The notes under the pieces are model-generated. The model saw nothing but the letters and a program-made list of their open reading frames with translations. It was not told the DNA's origin and ran no database searches. Both the position numbers and the translations under genes were made by a program. A stretch of 64,000 nt of DNA from Acestrorhynchus altus (Eukaryota; Chordata; Actinopteri; Characiformes; Acestrorhynchidae), in NCBI GenBank assembly GCA_034509495.1, contig CM067503.1, positions 17,760,100-17,824,099 of the forward strand, given 5' to 3'. Of the stretch, positions 11,260 to 22,721 are shown in pieces (position 1 is the first letter of the stretch; every line of letters begins with the position of its first letter).

Positions 11260-11985
11260 AGGAACATGAAGGCACACACCAGGGACTTGAAGAATCTGGG
11301 AGACCTACTGTATATGAAATGCTGAGAGGGAGAACCAACTGATTGTCTGATGCATGGAGTCACTCAATTAGAGAACAGTTATATCCTTCATGAGTCAACC
11401 TTTTACGCATCACTGACAGATGATTGCATGAGGTAGGACTACATGCACATAGGACGACAGCTGTCCTCAACACCATGTCAGTGCCAACAAAGACTGCAAT
11501 GGTGTTGTGCTCATCTGTCTTTCACAATGTCAGTGGGTCAACCAAACTGCAGAGAACCAATGAATTCTGTGTGAAGGCACTGTGATCTGTGTCATACCAG
11601 GTCTATACTGAATTGAAAATGTGTAATACTATTGGACATGCTATCAACATTTCACCATTACTACAAAAACTGCAGGAACTAGGTGAGAATATTCAAGCTG
11701 CATGGGATGGATTATTGCAGGACACCATTGGGAATCTCTACAACTTCATGTCTTCAGCTGGCATGCTATGTTAGCAAACATGGTGGTCTGATGCCATACT
11801 GGGAAAGACTACTTCTGTATGTGTAAAATATAATATATTTTGCCCATATCTGTCTAGATTTTTCATCATTTATTGTTTACATTTATGGTCCCTCCAAATA
11901 ACACTGCAATTCAACACTTTTTTTCTTCAAATTTTAATGTATTTTATTGAATTCAGAAAAAAATGGAACACTTTACAATAAAGGT
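11260..11985 (+). pseudogene. Tc1-like transposon relic (variant family)
   Basis: The plus strand retains the C-terminal part of a Tc1-like transposase in broken form. At about 11,667-11,755 the frame reads 'LQELGENIQAAWDGL' then 'DTIGNLYNFMSS', matching the 'W..IPQ..I.NLI.SM' helix near the end of these enzymes. The flanking words ('CAGTGGGTCAACCAAAC', 'TTTCATCATTTATTGTTTAC') are ones I recall from the same element in other fish. Boundaries are approximate; stops and frameshifts are abundant. Direct support is the 30-residue stretch only. Confidence 0.6.
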
Positions 11986-12920
11986 ACATGAAACCACATT
12001 AATTCATACACTTAAAACGTCATGAGTCATCATGAATATGTATAAAGTAAGCATGTCCTGTACGAGCCTTAATACAGGACCAGTATATTAATTCATGTAG
12101 TAATTAAGGTCCAAATATCATCAGTTGAATTGAGTTATTCATGATGTTCATTCAAGTCTTAATGGTAGTCATCAGGTAAATTGTGCTAAGAATGGAATGG
12201 TCAGTCAACTCTTCACAGAACATTATGCATCACTAAATAATAACTTCTTTGTGAGTTCATAATGTTTGTTTGAAATACCTGTCACTGTTAATATGTTTAC
12301 TCAGCAGTTTGTTTCCTTCCTGTGTTATTTAATTTCTTTTATTTTATTATTGTGACAACTTTGGTACATGATGTCAATTGTTTCTTAATTAATGGTATAA
12401 TTCCTCTCTCAGTTCATCAACATTTAAAAATGAATATTTACTATTTTAAATAAACAAAACACTTTCTGTTGTTTCATAACAAGTGCATGTGAGTACAACT
12501 GAGCTCGGCTGTGTTTTACTATTGTAATTCCTTAAGGTTTATTTGATGTTTGGGTGTTTGATGGCATTTTTGCTGTTGTTATTCTCCCAGAATGCATTCT
12601 CTTCGGTGTATATATTTTGTATTTTGGTTAAAAGCCTTGTGTTGTAATGATATAAATGCATGTCACCATGCATTTGCTACAGAGTGTAGCACTATGTTGC
12701 GTAGTTAATACAATGGTTAGGATGCAGGGTTTAACCACTAACATTTTTGCTTGTTTTTTTTTTTCTTTAAATAAATAAAACTCTGGGTTGAATACTGGGT
12801 CCAGTTCCAGTATTAATAAAATAAAAATTTGAGGAACAGAAACATATCAGCATTTTAACCCAGTATATCTATGTACACCATGCCATGTTTAATATTTTGT
12901 GTTTACAACAATTTCTGCTT
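11985..12920. other. AT-rich intergenic DNA
   Basis: No gene or recognised element. Confidence 0.45.
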
Positions 12921-12924
12921 GTAC

Positions 12925-13150
12925 TGGAGTTACAGTGGGTCTGGAGCCTACCAGAAACACTGAACAGAAGGCAGGGATACAACCTGAAAAGGGTGTCTGT
13001 CCATGCAGGTACATATGACACATCCAGTTGACACATGACATATTACCCTAGAGGGTAATTTAGCAATTCATTTCCATGGATGTTTTTGAAGGTCAGAGGA
13101 AACAACACCAAACTCCACATGGACAAGGATCAAACCCCAGAAGCCTGGAG
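12925..13150. mobile_element. degenerate SINE-like dispersed repeat
   Basis: Ordered fragments 'CAGTGGGTCTGGAGCCTACC', 'AAGGCAGGGATACAACCTG', 'GAGGAAACAACACCAAACTCC' and 'GATCAAACCCCAGAAGCC' follow the order of a well-known teleost repeat ending in a direction to 'GAACCCACAACCTCC'. A smaller related piece lies at about 11,185-11,255 (CCATTCATTATCTCTCGCTT). Confidence 0.5.
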
Positions 13151-14010
13151 TATCTGGGCTTAAGTTGTTTGTTTTAATCAAATAAATATCTTTAGATTTA
13201 TTGATTTATGTTCATTGATAATATTTTATTCTTTTGCACATGCTTGCAAGTAAATGCTGTAGATGTTGCTTCAAATAAAGTGAACTGAATTATAAACAGT
13301 CCTGTTCAAAATCTGCAAATTTCATCTGTCTGTGTTTCCCTCTTAACATTTGAAGACACAGGATTTTCAGGGTATTACATTACACACCTGTACTAGGTGC
13401 TATCAGTTAGAAGGCTTGATTGCATGTCTGTGTGTGTGACTGCGATTGTCCCTACAAGAGTGATATGCCACACATGTAACTGTCCTAGTGGACATATCAG
13501 TCAGGCAGTGCAATAGTCACCTCTGTTGTTATCTGTCACTCTGTCACTCAGTGCTGCAGCAACTCTGGATTCTGATACCAAATGCTTTTGGCCTTTTAGA
13601 TTGAGATAATTAACATCAGACCACAGTGAAACCAGTAACAGTTAACTGGTTTGTGAACCAGTATATATTGTCATTATAAAAATGGGCAAAGTGGCAAGTA
13701 GGGGAAAGATGGTAGTCATAATGTCACAAAGCTATAAATCTGTCTAGCTGTACCAATGTTTACAATGTCAAGTGCTTTTGAACACACAGTTCTTAATGTA
13801 TTTTTTAATGTATTTCTGTGTATTCTGGGTATTCTGGGTTGCATTTATCAAATAATAATAAATATTTTCTAATTTGTGTGCACATATTTCTGTAATATAT
13901 TAATATGGCCCAAAAATGTAAACGTTAAATATATTTCAAAGTACATTTCTTAAACAATAACCTGTTTAATGTTTTAAAAATAAAAACACAAACATATAAC
14001 ATTTACTTAC
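13150..14010. other. AT-rich intergenic DNA
   Basis: No gene or recognised element. Confidence 0.4.
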
Positions 14011-14014
14011 TGTA

Positions 14015-14966
14015 AGTCTTCATAGCCTTTGCCATGACACTCAAAATTGAGCTCAGGTGCATCTTGTTTACACTGATCATCCTTCAGATGTTTCTAAAGC
14101 TTGATTGGAGTACACCTGTGGTAAATTCAGTTGACTGGACATAATTTGAAAAAGTGCACAGTACATGTCAGAGCACAAACCAAGCCATGAAATTAAAGGG
14201 ATTGCCTGTAAACCCCCTACTGAATTGAAGGTCCCAATGAGCACAGTGGCCTCCAACATCTGTAAATGGAGGAAGTTTGAAACCACCAAGACTCTTCATA
14301 GATCTTGCCACCTGGCCGAACTGAGTGATCATGGTACAAGGGCCTTAGTAAGGGAGGTGACCAAGAATCCAATGGACACTCTGACAGAGCTCCAGCATTG
14401 TGGAGAGAGAAGAACCTTCCAGAAGGACAATCATTTCTGCAACACTCCACCAATGAGGCATGTATGGTAGAGTGGATAGATGGAAACCACTCCTTAGTTA
14501 AAGGAACATGACAATCCATCCATCTGGAGTTTATAAAAAGACACCTAAAGGATTCCCCAACTATGAATAACAAGATCTTTTTGGACTGAATGCCAAGGAA
14601 TTGGACTCCAATACCATTTCCGAAACCATTCCTACAGTGAAGTATGGTGGTGGCATCATCATGCATCATGGATGTTTTTTGACAGCTGGAACTGGGAGAC
14701 TAGATAGGGTATAGGGAAAGAAGACTGCAGCATTGTCCTGAAACATCCTTGATGATAACCTGCTCCTAAGACTGGGATAAAGGTTCATCTTCCACCAGGA
14801 CAACAACCCTAAGCACCCAGTCAAGAGTCTTTGGGACAACTCTGTGAATGTCCTTGAGTGGTCCATTTTGAGAGGGAAAATGAACTGAATCAATATGAAA
14901 AATGGATGAGACATAACAAAATTTGCAAAAAGTGAATTGCTGTGAATACTTTCCAGATGCATTGTA
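14015..14966 (+). pseudogene. Tc1-like transposon relic, near full length
   Basis: Plus-strand Tc1/mariner element with the usual order: subterminal 'ACTCAAAATTGAGCTCAGG', then HTH region 'ELSDHGTRALVREVTKNP' (about 14,318-14,372), 'DTLTELQH', remnants of the catalytic region (for example 'GGCATCATCATGCATC' where GGGSIMLWG should be), and the end TTCCAGATGCATTGTA at 14,951-14,966. Multiple frameshifts and stops. Same terminus type as the 5.47-6.34 kb copy, so one family in two orientations. Confidence 0.85.
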
Positions 14967-15414
14967 TGTCTTCCAATTTAGCTAGTTCAGCCGAATGTGG
15001 AACTATAACATCACACTGTGAGGTGTAACCAGCTTCACTATGTACCCTTATACTGTGACATGGCTGAAGGAATAGCCTCTCACCATACCTCCAAGACTAA
15101 GAGTTGCCCATCTGCCCACACCAACCTCTTAAGCTCCCTACTCAGAGAACGGTCCCTCACATTTTTACAAAATTGGTCTCACAGCACCATGTCAGTATTA
15201 GCAACAGATCCACAGTTAGCTCCATTAAAGCATGTGAAAACTCAAATAAGCACTTATCCTCCTTCTGCGATGCTGCCAATACACATTTGTTCTACCACAG
15301 ACATACACTTCACATAAGAATTTTAGGATTTCACTCAAGCTCCCTTAACATCTTATAACATCTAATGTCATCTATATTTAATTTAATTGTGAGCGTCCCT
15401 TCAAACATTGCTTT

Positions 15415-15415
<1 letters not shown>
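14967..15415. other. unassigned DNA
   Basis: Open frames of 84-99 codons overlap here in two frames, without recognisable domains. The 'CTCACAGCACCATGTCAGTATTAGCAACAGATCC' type text might be an old retrotransposon fragment, but I cannot place it. Confidence 0.3.

Positions 15416-15417
<2 letters not shown>

Positions 15418-15448
<31 letters not shown>
15418..15448. repeat. poly(A) tract
   Basis: 31 A in a row followed by an A/G-rich tail. It directly precedes the repeat-like block at 15.45-16.2 kb. Confidence 0.95.
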
Positions 15449-15449
<1 letters not shown>

Positions 15450-15450
<1 letters not shown>

Positions 15451-16140
15451 AAAGAAAAAAGGAAAAGCACCCTGGCACCAGGTAGCTAGGGCACAGATCA
15501 GCATCAAAACAAAGAACTACAGACACAGGGAGTCCCGAAATGGGAAAATCAAGTAGGAAAATGCAGACACAGAGACCAGGAAGGAACAAAGTAGAACGCA
15601 ATGTACTAACATGTGACATAATCCCCTCCCCTAATGTGCAACTCCTGGTGTGTAACAAATACCCCAGGAAGGCACAAAAACACTAATGTACTGGGGCAAA
15701 AACTGGTGGCAAACCTGGGGTTTGAAAAAAAGAATAAAACACAGACTGGATGGCGAACTGACCATGAGAGGGGACTGGACCTGGAGTTGAACATGACACT
15801 AGACCTTAGAAGGAACATTACATGTGACAAATGATTGGTACATATAAAAGACAGAAGACAGGGGAGGGGAGCAGGACACTTCCTGGGAGCTGGCATGATA
15901 ACATGAGTGGCAGGCACCCCTAATTCTGTCGCAGGAGCAGCAGTTGCACAGCTCCTGTGGACCGACACAGTAAGTCAGCAAGGTCCGTGGCTGAGAGTGA
16001 TGGGACAAGAGCAAGGGCTGTGGCTGTGGTCCACAGCAGACGAGCAAGGGTGGCTGAAGCAGTGGTCAACACCACTAGGAGCACTGGCACTGGAGCAAGG
16101 GCAGAGCCTAGGAGCGCTGGCTGTCCATTTTGATCAGTTT
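15450..16140. mobile_element. unclassified dispersed repeat-like block
   Basis: GC-balanced block with words such as 'ACATGTGACATAATCCCCTCCCC' and 'TGTGCAACTCCTGGTGTG', which resemble a teleost repeat carrying 'TGACA..ACCCCCCCC..GGCTCC'. The 132-codon frame at 15,907-16,305 has a W/Q/G-biased composition and no domain. Class unknown. Confidence 0.35.
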
Positions 16141-16204
16141 TGTTTTGTTGACCTTGGAGAGAATGTAACTGGTCCCTTCAACTTCTCAGCATCCCACACC
16201 AATA

Positions 16205-16420
16205 GTGGTCCACTGGGATGTCATGTAGAGAACTCCCATTATTTAACTATGCTGTGTTCTCTATCCAGTACTTTGGAATTAGTTGGTGATGAAGTTGGGT
16301 CATGATTATCCAACATCCTGACCTCACTATGATGTGATTGTAGCTGAATACAGTCAAATCCTCACAGCAATGCTCAAATAGAAAGTCTTCAGAGTTTTAA
16401 TGAATCTTCTGTAGAAGCAA
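16205..16420. mobile_element. degenerate dispersed repeat fragment
   Basis: 'GTCATGATTATCCAACATCCTG', 'GAATACAGTCAAATCCTCACAG' style text (each in short matches) is familiar from a teleost DNA-repeat family ending near 'GGAAAGCCTTC'. Low certainty. Confidence 0.35.
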
Positions 16421-16886
16421 AATAAACTCTTTTTATTACCCTTGTTTGTTTAGAAGAAACATACAAATGAACAGATGTTTCAATAATCGTGGTTCTGTAA
16501 GCACTAGAAACACAATAAACCTAGTTGCTATTGTTTAATAGCATATCTGTTCCCATAGAGCCAGACAAAGACCTGACATTTGAACATCCCTTCTTACTGG
16601 TACTAGTTGAACATTATTGATTTCTCCTTTTCACAATTACACAGATAAACATCTTTGCTATCATTCACACTACAATGCACAGATTAAGTGTAAATACAGT
16701 TTATATTTAGACCAAATGAACTATAAGTAGTTTACTTTGTTAATTTCAATATAATAAATAGAGGGTTTTTTTATTGATGTCAGTGATTTTCTACTTATAA
16801 AATAAAGGTAAACATTTCTATCATTTAAGGATGTTAGCCATTTATATTTACACTTTACCAGAAATTCACATAAAACCTAAGGAGGG

Positions 16887-16887
<1 letters not shown>
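16420..16887. other. AT-rich intergenic DNA
   Basis: Nothing assignable. Confidence 0.4.

Positions 16888-16943
<56 letters not shown>
16888..16943. repeat. (TTA)n microsatellite
   Basis: About 18 uninterrupted TTA units. Confidence 0.97.
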
Positions 16944-16989
16944 TAAATTAAGGTTTTGGAAAATTAATAAATAAAGAAAAATACTTTAA

Positions 16990-17420
16990 AAAGATATATA
17001 TGACATGCCAAAAGTCATGAGATACTAGTGTGTAAATAAATTATGTAGTGGCACTATCTCAGGGAACAGCTTGAGTTGAGAATACCCACACAAGTGAAAT
17101 ATGAGGTGTGAGGTATTACCTTGTGAGTGAGGGTAAACAGTGTCCAGTGTGGTCATGGCAAGGCAACATAAAGTTCAAATGAGGTATGATCATGGGTGCC
17201 AGTTTTCTGTGATTTGGAATCAGCTGTTTCAATTTGTCTATGACTATTTACTGTCCAGTAATCGTTTATTTATCATTAGAAGATTTACTGTTCATAACTG
17301 GGCAGACACATTATCTAGTAGAGCACTATTCTGTAAAATAGAGGGATTTCAGTTGTTCAGTGTTCTACAACTAATGATGAGACCTATAACATACTCAGGA
17401 AAGAATGAGACGTAATTTAT
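16990..17420. mobile_element. dispersed repeat-like segment
   Basis: Begins 'ATGACATGCCAAAAGTCATG' (contains the inverted pair CATG...CATG and TGACAT/AAGTCA) and continues 'GGTATTACCTTGTGAGTGAG'. I recall similar dispersed sequences in fish genomes. No coding remnant identified. Confidence 0.35.
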
Positions 17421-17554
17421 CATGATATAGATAAATGTGGGGTGGAGTGAACCCTCTTTGATAATCCCCCTTCTATTACTAATTTCATTAAATTAGCAAT
17501 CAAAATCTGGACAATTTAATCATTTATCTGCACGGAGACCATTGATGTGGTTTT

Positions 17555-17661
17555 TCGGTCTCTTGGCATCTCAGAGCTCAACTACTGCAACTTTCTTCTG
17601 GCTGAACTTCCTATATATGTCATCAGGGCCTTGCAGCTGATCCAGAATACAGCAAATCTTA
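17555..17661 (+). pseudogene. L2/CR1-type LINE fragment, 5' half of split copy
   Basis: The plus frame reads 'ISELNYCNFLLAELP' and 'IRALQLIQNTA', the conserved 'LDYCNSLL.GLP...I..LQ..QN.AA' region near the C-terminus of the reverse transcriptase of L2/Rex/CR1-type LINEs. The copy is cut at about 17,661 by a different repeat and resumes at 17,988. Confidence 0.7.
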
Positions 17662-17987
17662 CATCAAATCAAATCAAATGCACATGCTTTTTGTCACAAG
17701 GCAGCTTTACATAAATCAGATAACAAGACAAAAGGCCATTAACGTATTAAACACCCTAGTGAGCAAAGGCAAAAACAGCAAGGATAAACTTTCTCAGCAG
17801 TAAGAAGAAACCTTGGGAGGAACCATGACTCAAAAAGGGACACATAGCCCCTTCTGGTCAAAACAATTAAACTGTTGATACTGATACAGTCATAGTATTG
17901 GTGGTAAGAATGATGAAATGAATGATGATTGTTATTAGTATTTTTTATTATTATTAATTGGTATTAATAAGAATAGTAAATAGAATA
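17662..17987. mobile_element. dispersed repeat (AAATCAAATCAAAT family), copy A, inserted in LINE
   Basis: Starts with 'CATCAAATCAAATCAAATG', then 'CAAGGCAGCTTTACATAAATC', 'AAGAAGAAACCTTGGGAGG' and 'CCCCTTCTGGTCAAAACAA'. Related copies lie at 36.92-37.13 and 60.23-60.43 kb. No coding capacity. The exact 3' limit is uncertain because the end is AT-rich simple sequence. Confidence 0.65.
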
Positions 17988-18215
17988 GCAGTCACTCTTT
18001 TGCTGCATTCCTTCACTGTCTTCCTATATCTGACAACATTAGACATGAAACCCTGATGGTGGCCTACAAAGCCACAAATAGACCAGACAGCTCCTAAATG
18101 GTGGCAATGGTCAAAACTCATTCTGCTGCACTGAAAGGGTGGCTAACAGCTCAGTCACTTCTTCAAAAATTTCCTTCAAGAGCACTTCCCTGAGTGTCAT
18201 TCATGCACTTAATAC
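17988..18215 (+). pseudogene. L2/CR1-type LINE fragment, 3' half of split copy
   Basis: The plus frame reads 'AVTLLLHSFTVFLYL', corresponding to the 'HVTPLL.SLHWLPV' motif that directly follows 'QNAAARL' in these LINEs, then decayed text to 'FPSRALP..SVIHAL'. It therefore continues the segment ending at 17,661. Confidence 0.65.
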
Positions 18216-18219
18216 ATAC

Positions 18220-19380
18220 ATAATATTGTATTTAGGAATAAGGTATATCTGCCTGTTGGGCAGTGAGTATGTTTGTATCAATGTTAAGTTTTGTATATAA
18301 CAGCATCTAATCTAAAAGATATTTTTGGACTCTTGTCTATTCACAGGGATAGACTACATTGACAAAAATATAGGGACATCTCCTTAACACTTAATACCCG
18401 CACAGTTACATGCTGTTTTCTAAGTTTCATATTGCAGGATCAGAATAAATTACAGACATGATACACATATCATAACAAATGTTTCATTTCAATTTATTAG
18501 CAAGTAATCCAGTTCTGAAAACTGAATTAATATTCTGATTTACTGATCAGAGGGGGTGGGACTAATGACATCACCAGTCCAGATATTGGGTTATAGAGGA
18601 AAAGGGGCTGTTTGCTTTCTTTTTTTGCTCATACAGTGTTCAAATTTCAAAATAAAAGTCACGAGAAAGGATAATACTAATACAAATACCAAAACATAAA
18701 TAGTTATATTTTTATACATTATATTGTTTCTTAATTTATTTGTATCAATTTCCAACAGTGTTTCTGAGATGCAAAGTGTTTTCTTTTTTGTTTGTTTGTT
18801 TTTTAGCAAGTAAGTCACAAAAATGTAGGTAATGTAACAAATTTTTTAAAAAACATTATCATATTCGGGCAAATATTTAAATTCTCTTTTTTTATATCTC
18901 AAATGATGACAAATTTGAGTAGTCTAGGATATGGTGAAGTTCCGGTTGTAGGGTTAACACTAAAACATTTACACTATTTATTATCCGCAACACACAAGGT
19001 TCTGTTTGAACTTTACTGTTGATATAAGTAGACTTAATCAATCACTAAGGCACAAATTTAACTACACTTCAAATATACTCTAAGTCATGAAGATGCACAT
19101 ATTTTAACTTTTACAACTAATTCTATTATTTAGATATAAAATTTAAATAGATATATTATTTAAGCATATTTTTAAATAGCAAACTTAATATAAAATCTCA
19201 ATCAAGTATAGTTTTGTTATTCAATTGTATTAAAATGTGATTATTATTATTCTGTAACAACTATTTTAGTGTAAATGAATGCATTTTAATATGTTCTTGT
19301 GTAATATTGCAAAATGAAAGACAAATTCATAATGTATGTTCTAAGTACATTATTATTGTAATTACATATGCTTCTTTTTC
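18220..19380. other. AT-rich intergenic DNA
   Basis: Strongly AT-rich, several A/T runs, no gene or recognised element. Confidence 0.5.
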
Positions 19381-19384
19381 ACAA

Positions 19385-19960
19385 GCTTGGTACATAACGT
19401 TTTAAAGAAATCAGGGAGATTTTTCCAAACTTCCACAGTCCAATCTAGAACTTTTTTCTAGTCCTCAAATAAGCCAAAGCACATTTCATAGTGTTGAGAT
19501 TTGGATTCTGGGGTGGCTGTTCTAAGAATACCTGCAGCTTCAGCTTCATTATATTTGCCCATTCCCTTTATTTGAGTAAGGGTTTATTATTCAGCTTCAT
19601 ATGACCCACAGTGCTGAGTTGTCTTTTGAAAGAGGAAAGATGACCAGAAACACCTGTAGATTCTTGGATCTGAAGCAACAGTGGATCTTGATTTTTCCAG
19701 TGCTCAAAGATCAAAGCTTTAAGTGTTGGTTATCCCATGGGCAGTTTGGGCAGTCGTCCAGGTCTTTTAGCTGTTAGAATTTTCATGTTCTCTGTTGCTT
19801 TGAATCATATCTGAACTCTAATCTCCTCTGGCATATCATCTAAGATATTAATAGCTTAATGACTGCTTTGACAGGAAATTAAATTAATTAAGGCTTGTCC
19901 CTGAAGTGAAGAAACATACCTGTGCAACTGAGACAAATAGTAGTTAAGACATTTGTTTTA
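19385..19960 (-). pseudogene. Tc1-like transposon relic (third family)
   Basis: Minus-strand remnants of a Tc1-like transposase: 'RPGRLPKLPMG' (near 19,735-19,765), 'KALIFEHWKNQDP', and near the other end 'QNPNLNTM', the counterpart of the catalytic 'SPDLNPIE'. The plus-strand text ('GCAGTTTGGGCAGTCGTCC', 'CTCCTCTGGCATATCATC') is one I recall from a common fish Tc1-like repeat. Many stops; termini not identified. Confidence 0.62.
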
Positions 19961-20049
19961 CAATTCACTATATACAACTATAGGCTCCAAACTCTGGGCC
20001 TTAAAACTGGCCAGTGATCTACCATGCTAAAAGTGTTCGATTCTCAACT

Positions 20050-20077
20050 AACACACACACACACACACACACACACA
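20050..20077. repeat. (AC)14 microsatellite
   Basis: Pure AC run. Confidence 0.95.
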
Positions 20078-20079
20078 TG

Positions 20080-20430
20080 CAGCAGCTAGCAGCTAAGTGG
20101 TGTGTGTTTACAGCTTGTTCATTTCCACTCTGCAACTCTTGGCTAAGGCTAGACGAGGGAGTAAGGGCAAGAAAGGGAACGAAAAAGAGGGCAATCGGAA
20201 GAGAGAGGGAGGGCTAGTGGGCAGTGTTTTTGTCCAGGAGAGAAATAGCCCTCTAGGTTGTAATTGGAGGCAGAGAAGGAGAGAAAGAGGAGGGAGGGTG
20301 CGACAGCAGAAATTGCTTGGCTGTGGCTGTGTGGGATGATAGTGTTTTTGACAGGTAAATAAGGCAGTGATTGTCGACAGTTACACTGCACCTCTCTGAC
20401 CCCCACACACCGGCCTCCTCCATCTATATT
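20080..20430. promoter_or_regulatory. possible conserved element
   Basis: A purine-rich middle part (20,150-20,300) with a more informative block at 20,330-20,400 containing TTTTTGACAGGTAAATAA (a TGACAG MEIS/TALE-like site). Weak support for regulation. Confidence 0.28.
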
Positions 20431-20447
20431 TCACTTTGACACACATG

Positions 20448-20451
<4 letters not shown>

Positions 20452-20503
<52 letters not shown>

Positions 20504-20524
20504 TTCACTCTCTCTCTCTCTCTT
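20452..20524. repeat. (CT)n microsatellite
   Basis: About 36 CT units with three small interruptions, followed by C/T-rich sequence to about 20,620. Confidence 0.95.
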
Positions 20525-20974
20525 GCATTTTGCCTCCCTGTCCCCTCTTTTCCTCTCTCTCTTAATCCTTCTATCTCTTCCTATCCATTTATATATCTAT
20601 TTTTCCATCTCTCAATACACACTTGCTCTCATCCCTCACCTCACTGCTAAAGCTGGTTTACTCATCCACTCTCATGAACACATCGTAACACAACAGCTCG
20701 GTGATCTGGCCATGTGCTTACATGCTAACATACTGATGTTGGAAACAATGCAACAATTTGTATACACCATTGAAATGAAACAACAAAAAAAAAAACAGAC
20801 TGCCCATCAAAATGATAGTATCCTTCAGTGTGGGCACACAGACAGAGTGAACTAACCCTCTGAGACATATGAATAGCGGAAACATAGGGACTGTGATGCA
20901 GAGGGAACGGAGACTTAAGGCAAAGGAGAGAATAGAGTGCTCTAAATTCCACAACACAGTTTCTTCTTTATGCT

Positions 20975-21027
20975 CATGGATGGATGGATGGATAGACGGA
21001 CAAACAGACAAGGAGACTGGTCAATGG

Positions 21028-21111
<84 letters not shown>
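20975..21111. repeat. (GGAT)n/(GATA)21 microsatellite
   Basis: Four GGAT units near 20,977-20,992, then a pure GATA run from 21,028 to 21,111. Confidence 0.95.
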
Positions 21112-21149
21112 GGAGAGTTTTCTTTCTTTTGCACTCCTGCTAGGCCCTG

Positions 21150-21300
21150 GTCCCCTTCCTTCCCTTTCCCCTTCCTTCTATCTTCCTATCCTCTTTTATC
21201 AAGTCAACAACCATCTCCCCCTCCCCTCCTGTTCCGCCCCTGCCTCTCTCTCTCTCTCCCTCCCTCCCTCCCTCCCTCAGCCTCTCTCACTTCAATCTCA
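21150..21300. repeat. polypyrimidine tract with (TCCC)n
   Basis: C/T-rich strand including (CT)8 and (TCCC)5 at 21,244-21,278. Polypurine-polypyrimidine mirror character could allow triplex (H-DNA). Confidence 0.7.
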
Positions 21301-21309
21301 AGTGTTTTC

Positions 21310-21565
21310 AATTTTATTCTAGAGTGGAATTAACTACCCCCGATGTCAAATTGCCGACGAAATCGATAATAATATCTTTACAAAAGAGGATATTCCAGTC
21401 TCTCGCGTCGGCTTTTGAAAAATGGAAAATTTAGCCGAGATTGATTCATTAGTTGACACGTTATAGGACGGTATAAGTATTGATCGCGGCCTGTCATGTC
21501 CCATCTCGGCTAATCGAAGCTGAGGCGCTCTGTCGATGGGCGCATTTTTCATAATTCCAACGCCG

Positions 21566-21566
<1 letters not shown>
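21310..21566. promoter_or_regulatory. candidate deeply conserved non-coding element
   Basis: Seen: unique sequence with many CpGs spread through AT-rich text (CGACGAAATCGATAATAAT, TCTCGCGTCGGC, GATCGCGGCC, CTAATCGAAGC, GTCGATGGGC) and no open frame of note. CpG retention outside islands suggests strong constraint or an unmethylated element. Inferred: developmental enhancer. It ends directly at the GA microsatellite at 21,567. Confidence 0.48.

Positions 21567-21617
<51 letters not shown>
21567..21617. repeat. (GA)25 microsatellite
   Basis: Pure GA run abutting the candidate element to its left. The G-rich DNA that follows to 21.85 kb includes GGT and GT runs. Confidence 0.96.
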
Positions 21618-21619
<2 letters not shown>

Positions 21620-21789
21620 CGCCGATGGAGGCGACTGCAAGGCACGGAGAGAGAAGGAGAGAGTGTACGGGGGAAAAGAGAGATAGACGGGGGAGAGATG
21701 ACTGGGGGGAAATAGGTAGGGGGCAAAGAGTGGAAGACCGAGAAATAGAGTGAAAAAGAGGTATGGGGTAAAAAGGAAAGAGGGTGGGT

Positions 21790-21852
21790 GGTGGTTTTGG
21801 TGGTGGTGGTGGTGGTGTGTGTGTGTGTGTGTGTGTGTGGTTGGGGGGGGGG
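21790..21852. repeat. (GGT)n(GT)n with G-run
   Basis: GGT units 21,798-21,816, GT units 21,815-21,839, then a G-run near 21,843-21,852. The G-rich strand could form a quadruplex in principle. Confidence 0.9.
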
Positions 21853-21879
21853 CGTAGTGTCCAAGCATACAGTCCAGCG

Positions 21880-22000
21880 TGTGGGGCAGTTTGAGGTGGG
21901 AAAGGTGTGTTAATGGTGCAGGTGGAGCAGTGGGCCGTACATAATGAATGCATTAACTAATTAAATGCAAACGATGAGTAAACGAGATGGATAGAGAGGG
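21880..22000. promoter_or_regulatory. candidate enhancer block with octamer-like site
   Basis: TAATGAATGCATTAACTAATTAAATGC-type text (read in short words): ATTAACTAATTAA at 21,952-21,964 followed directly by ATGCAAA at 21,965-21,971, a POU-octamer-like site. The surrounding GCs are higher than background. Confidence 0.38.
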
Positions 22001-22254
22001 GCGGCAGAGGAGGATGGGGAGGAGAGGCGGGTGGAGGGAGATTGAGGGAGAAAGCAAGGCCACCAGGGCAAGGAGGGGGGTGGGGTGGGGTTTAATAGCG
22101 TGCGTTGAGGGCGGGAGGTGTGAAAATTGGGAGATCGGATGAGGAGACTGAGCGAACGGGGGGCAGAACGGTGGGGGGAAGTAAATAGAAATCGAATGGT
22201 TTGGGTGCGAGGAGAAAGAAGTTCTGGAGCGAGGGAAAAAAGAAGAAGCAAGTG

Positions 22255-22575
22255 AAAAGGCAATGACGGTGATGGAGAAACTTTTGATAGGCCTAGTTGT
22301 GCTGCTCGTTTGAAAAGTTATCTTTTGGCTTATGTGTAAGGCCTTCAATCTCCTTCAGCATGTCATGGCCGCACGTCTGGAGCTGGGGCCTATTACCTAA
22401 CACACTTGTCAATCACGAGAGATTGGCTTGCAGGGGTATTGAGGCTATCAGGGGGCCTGGGCTCTGAACAGTGGATCAAGTTACAGGCCACAACAATTAG
22501 ACAACAGCCTTACATGCAGCCTACAAGCTGGCTGTGACAGTGCATACATTACTTAGATGATAGGTAATTATGGTT
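22255..22575. promoter_or_regulatory. candidate conserved non-coding element
   Basis: Unique, compositionally balanced 320-bp block with TTGTCAATCACGAGAG, ACAACAATTAGACAACAG (SOX/homeodomain-like words), CTGTGACAGTGC and GGTAATTATGG. No frame with coding character. Inference from composition and motifs. Confidence 0.42.
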
Positions 22576-22720
22576 CTCAATCCTGGTCCTGGAGAACCCG
22601 CTTTCTTGGTCATTTGATTGGTTCCCGGTTCTAACACACCACTGCAAATGCAGGGAGGCTTTTATTTTGCAGACTGGCTGGATCAGGTCTGTTGGGAGCA
22701 GAGATGAGATATTGTGTAGG
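22575..22720. mobile_element. MITE-like dispersed repeat, copy 2
   Basis: 'CTCAATCCTGGTCCTGGAG' at one end and 'TCTGTTGGGAGCAGAGATG' at the other, with 'TTCTAACACACCACTGC' between: the layout of the palindromic repeat also seen at 2.0 and 27.1 kb. Confidence 0.5.
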
Positions 22721-22721
22721 G

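Noticed and set aside
15907..16305. 132-codon frame rich in W, Q and G
   Set aside because: No domain or splice context; lies in a repeat-like block with several other frames open in parallel.
21346..22348. Overlapping minus-strand frames up to 172 codons
   Set aside because: Composition follows the GA/GT/G-rich DNA, several frames are open at once, and the region looks like non-coding conserved blocks.
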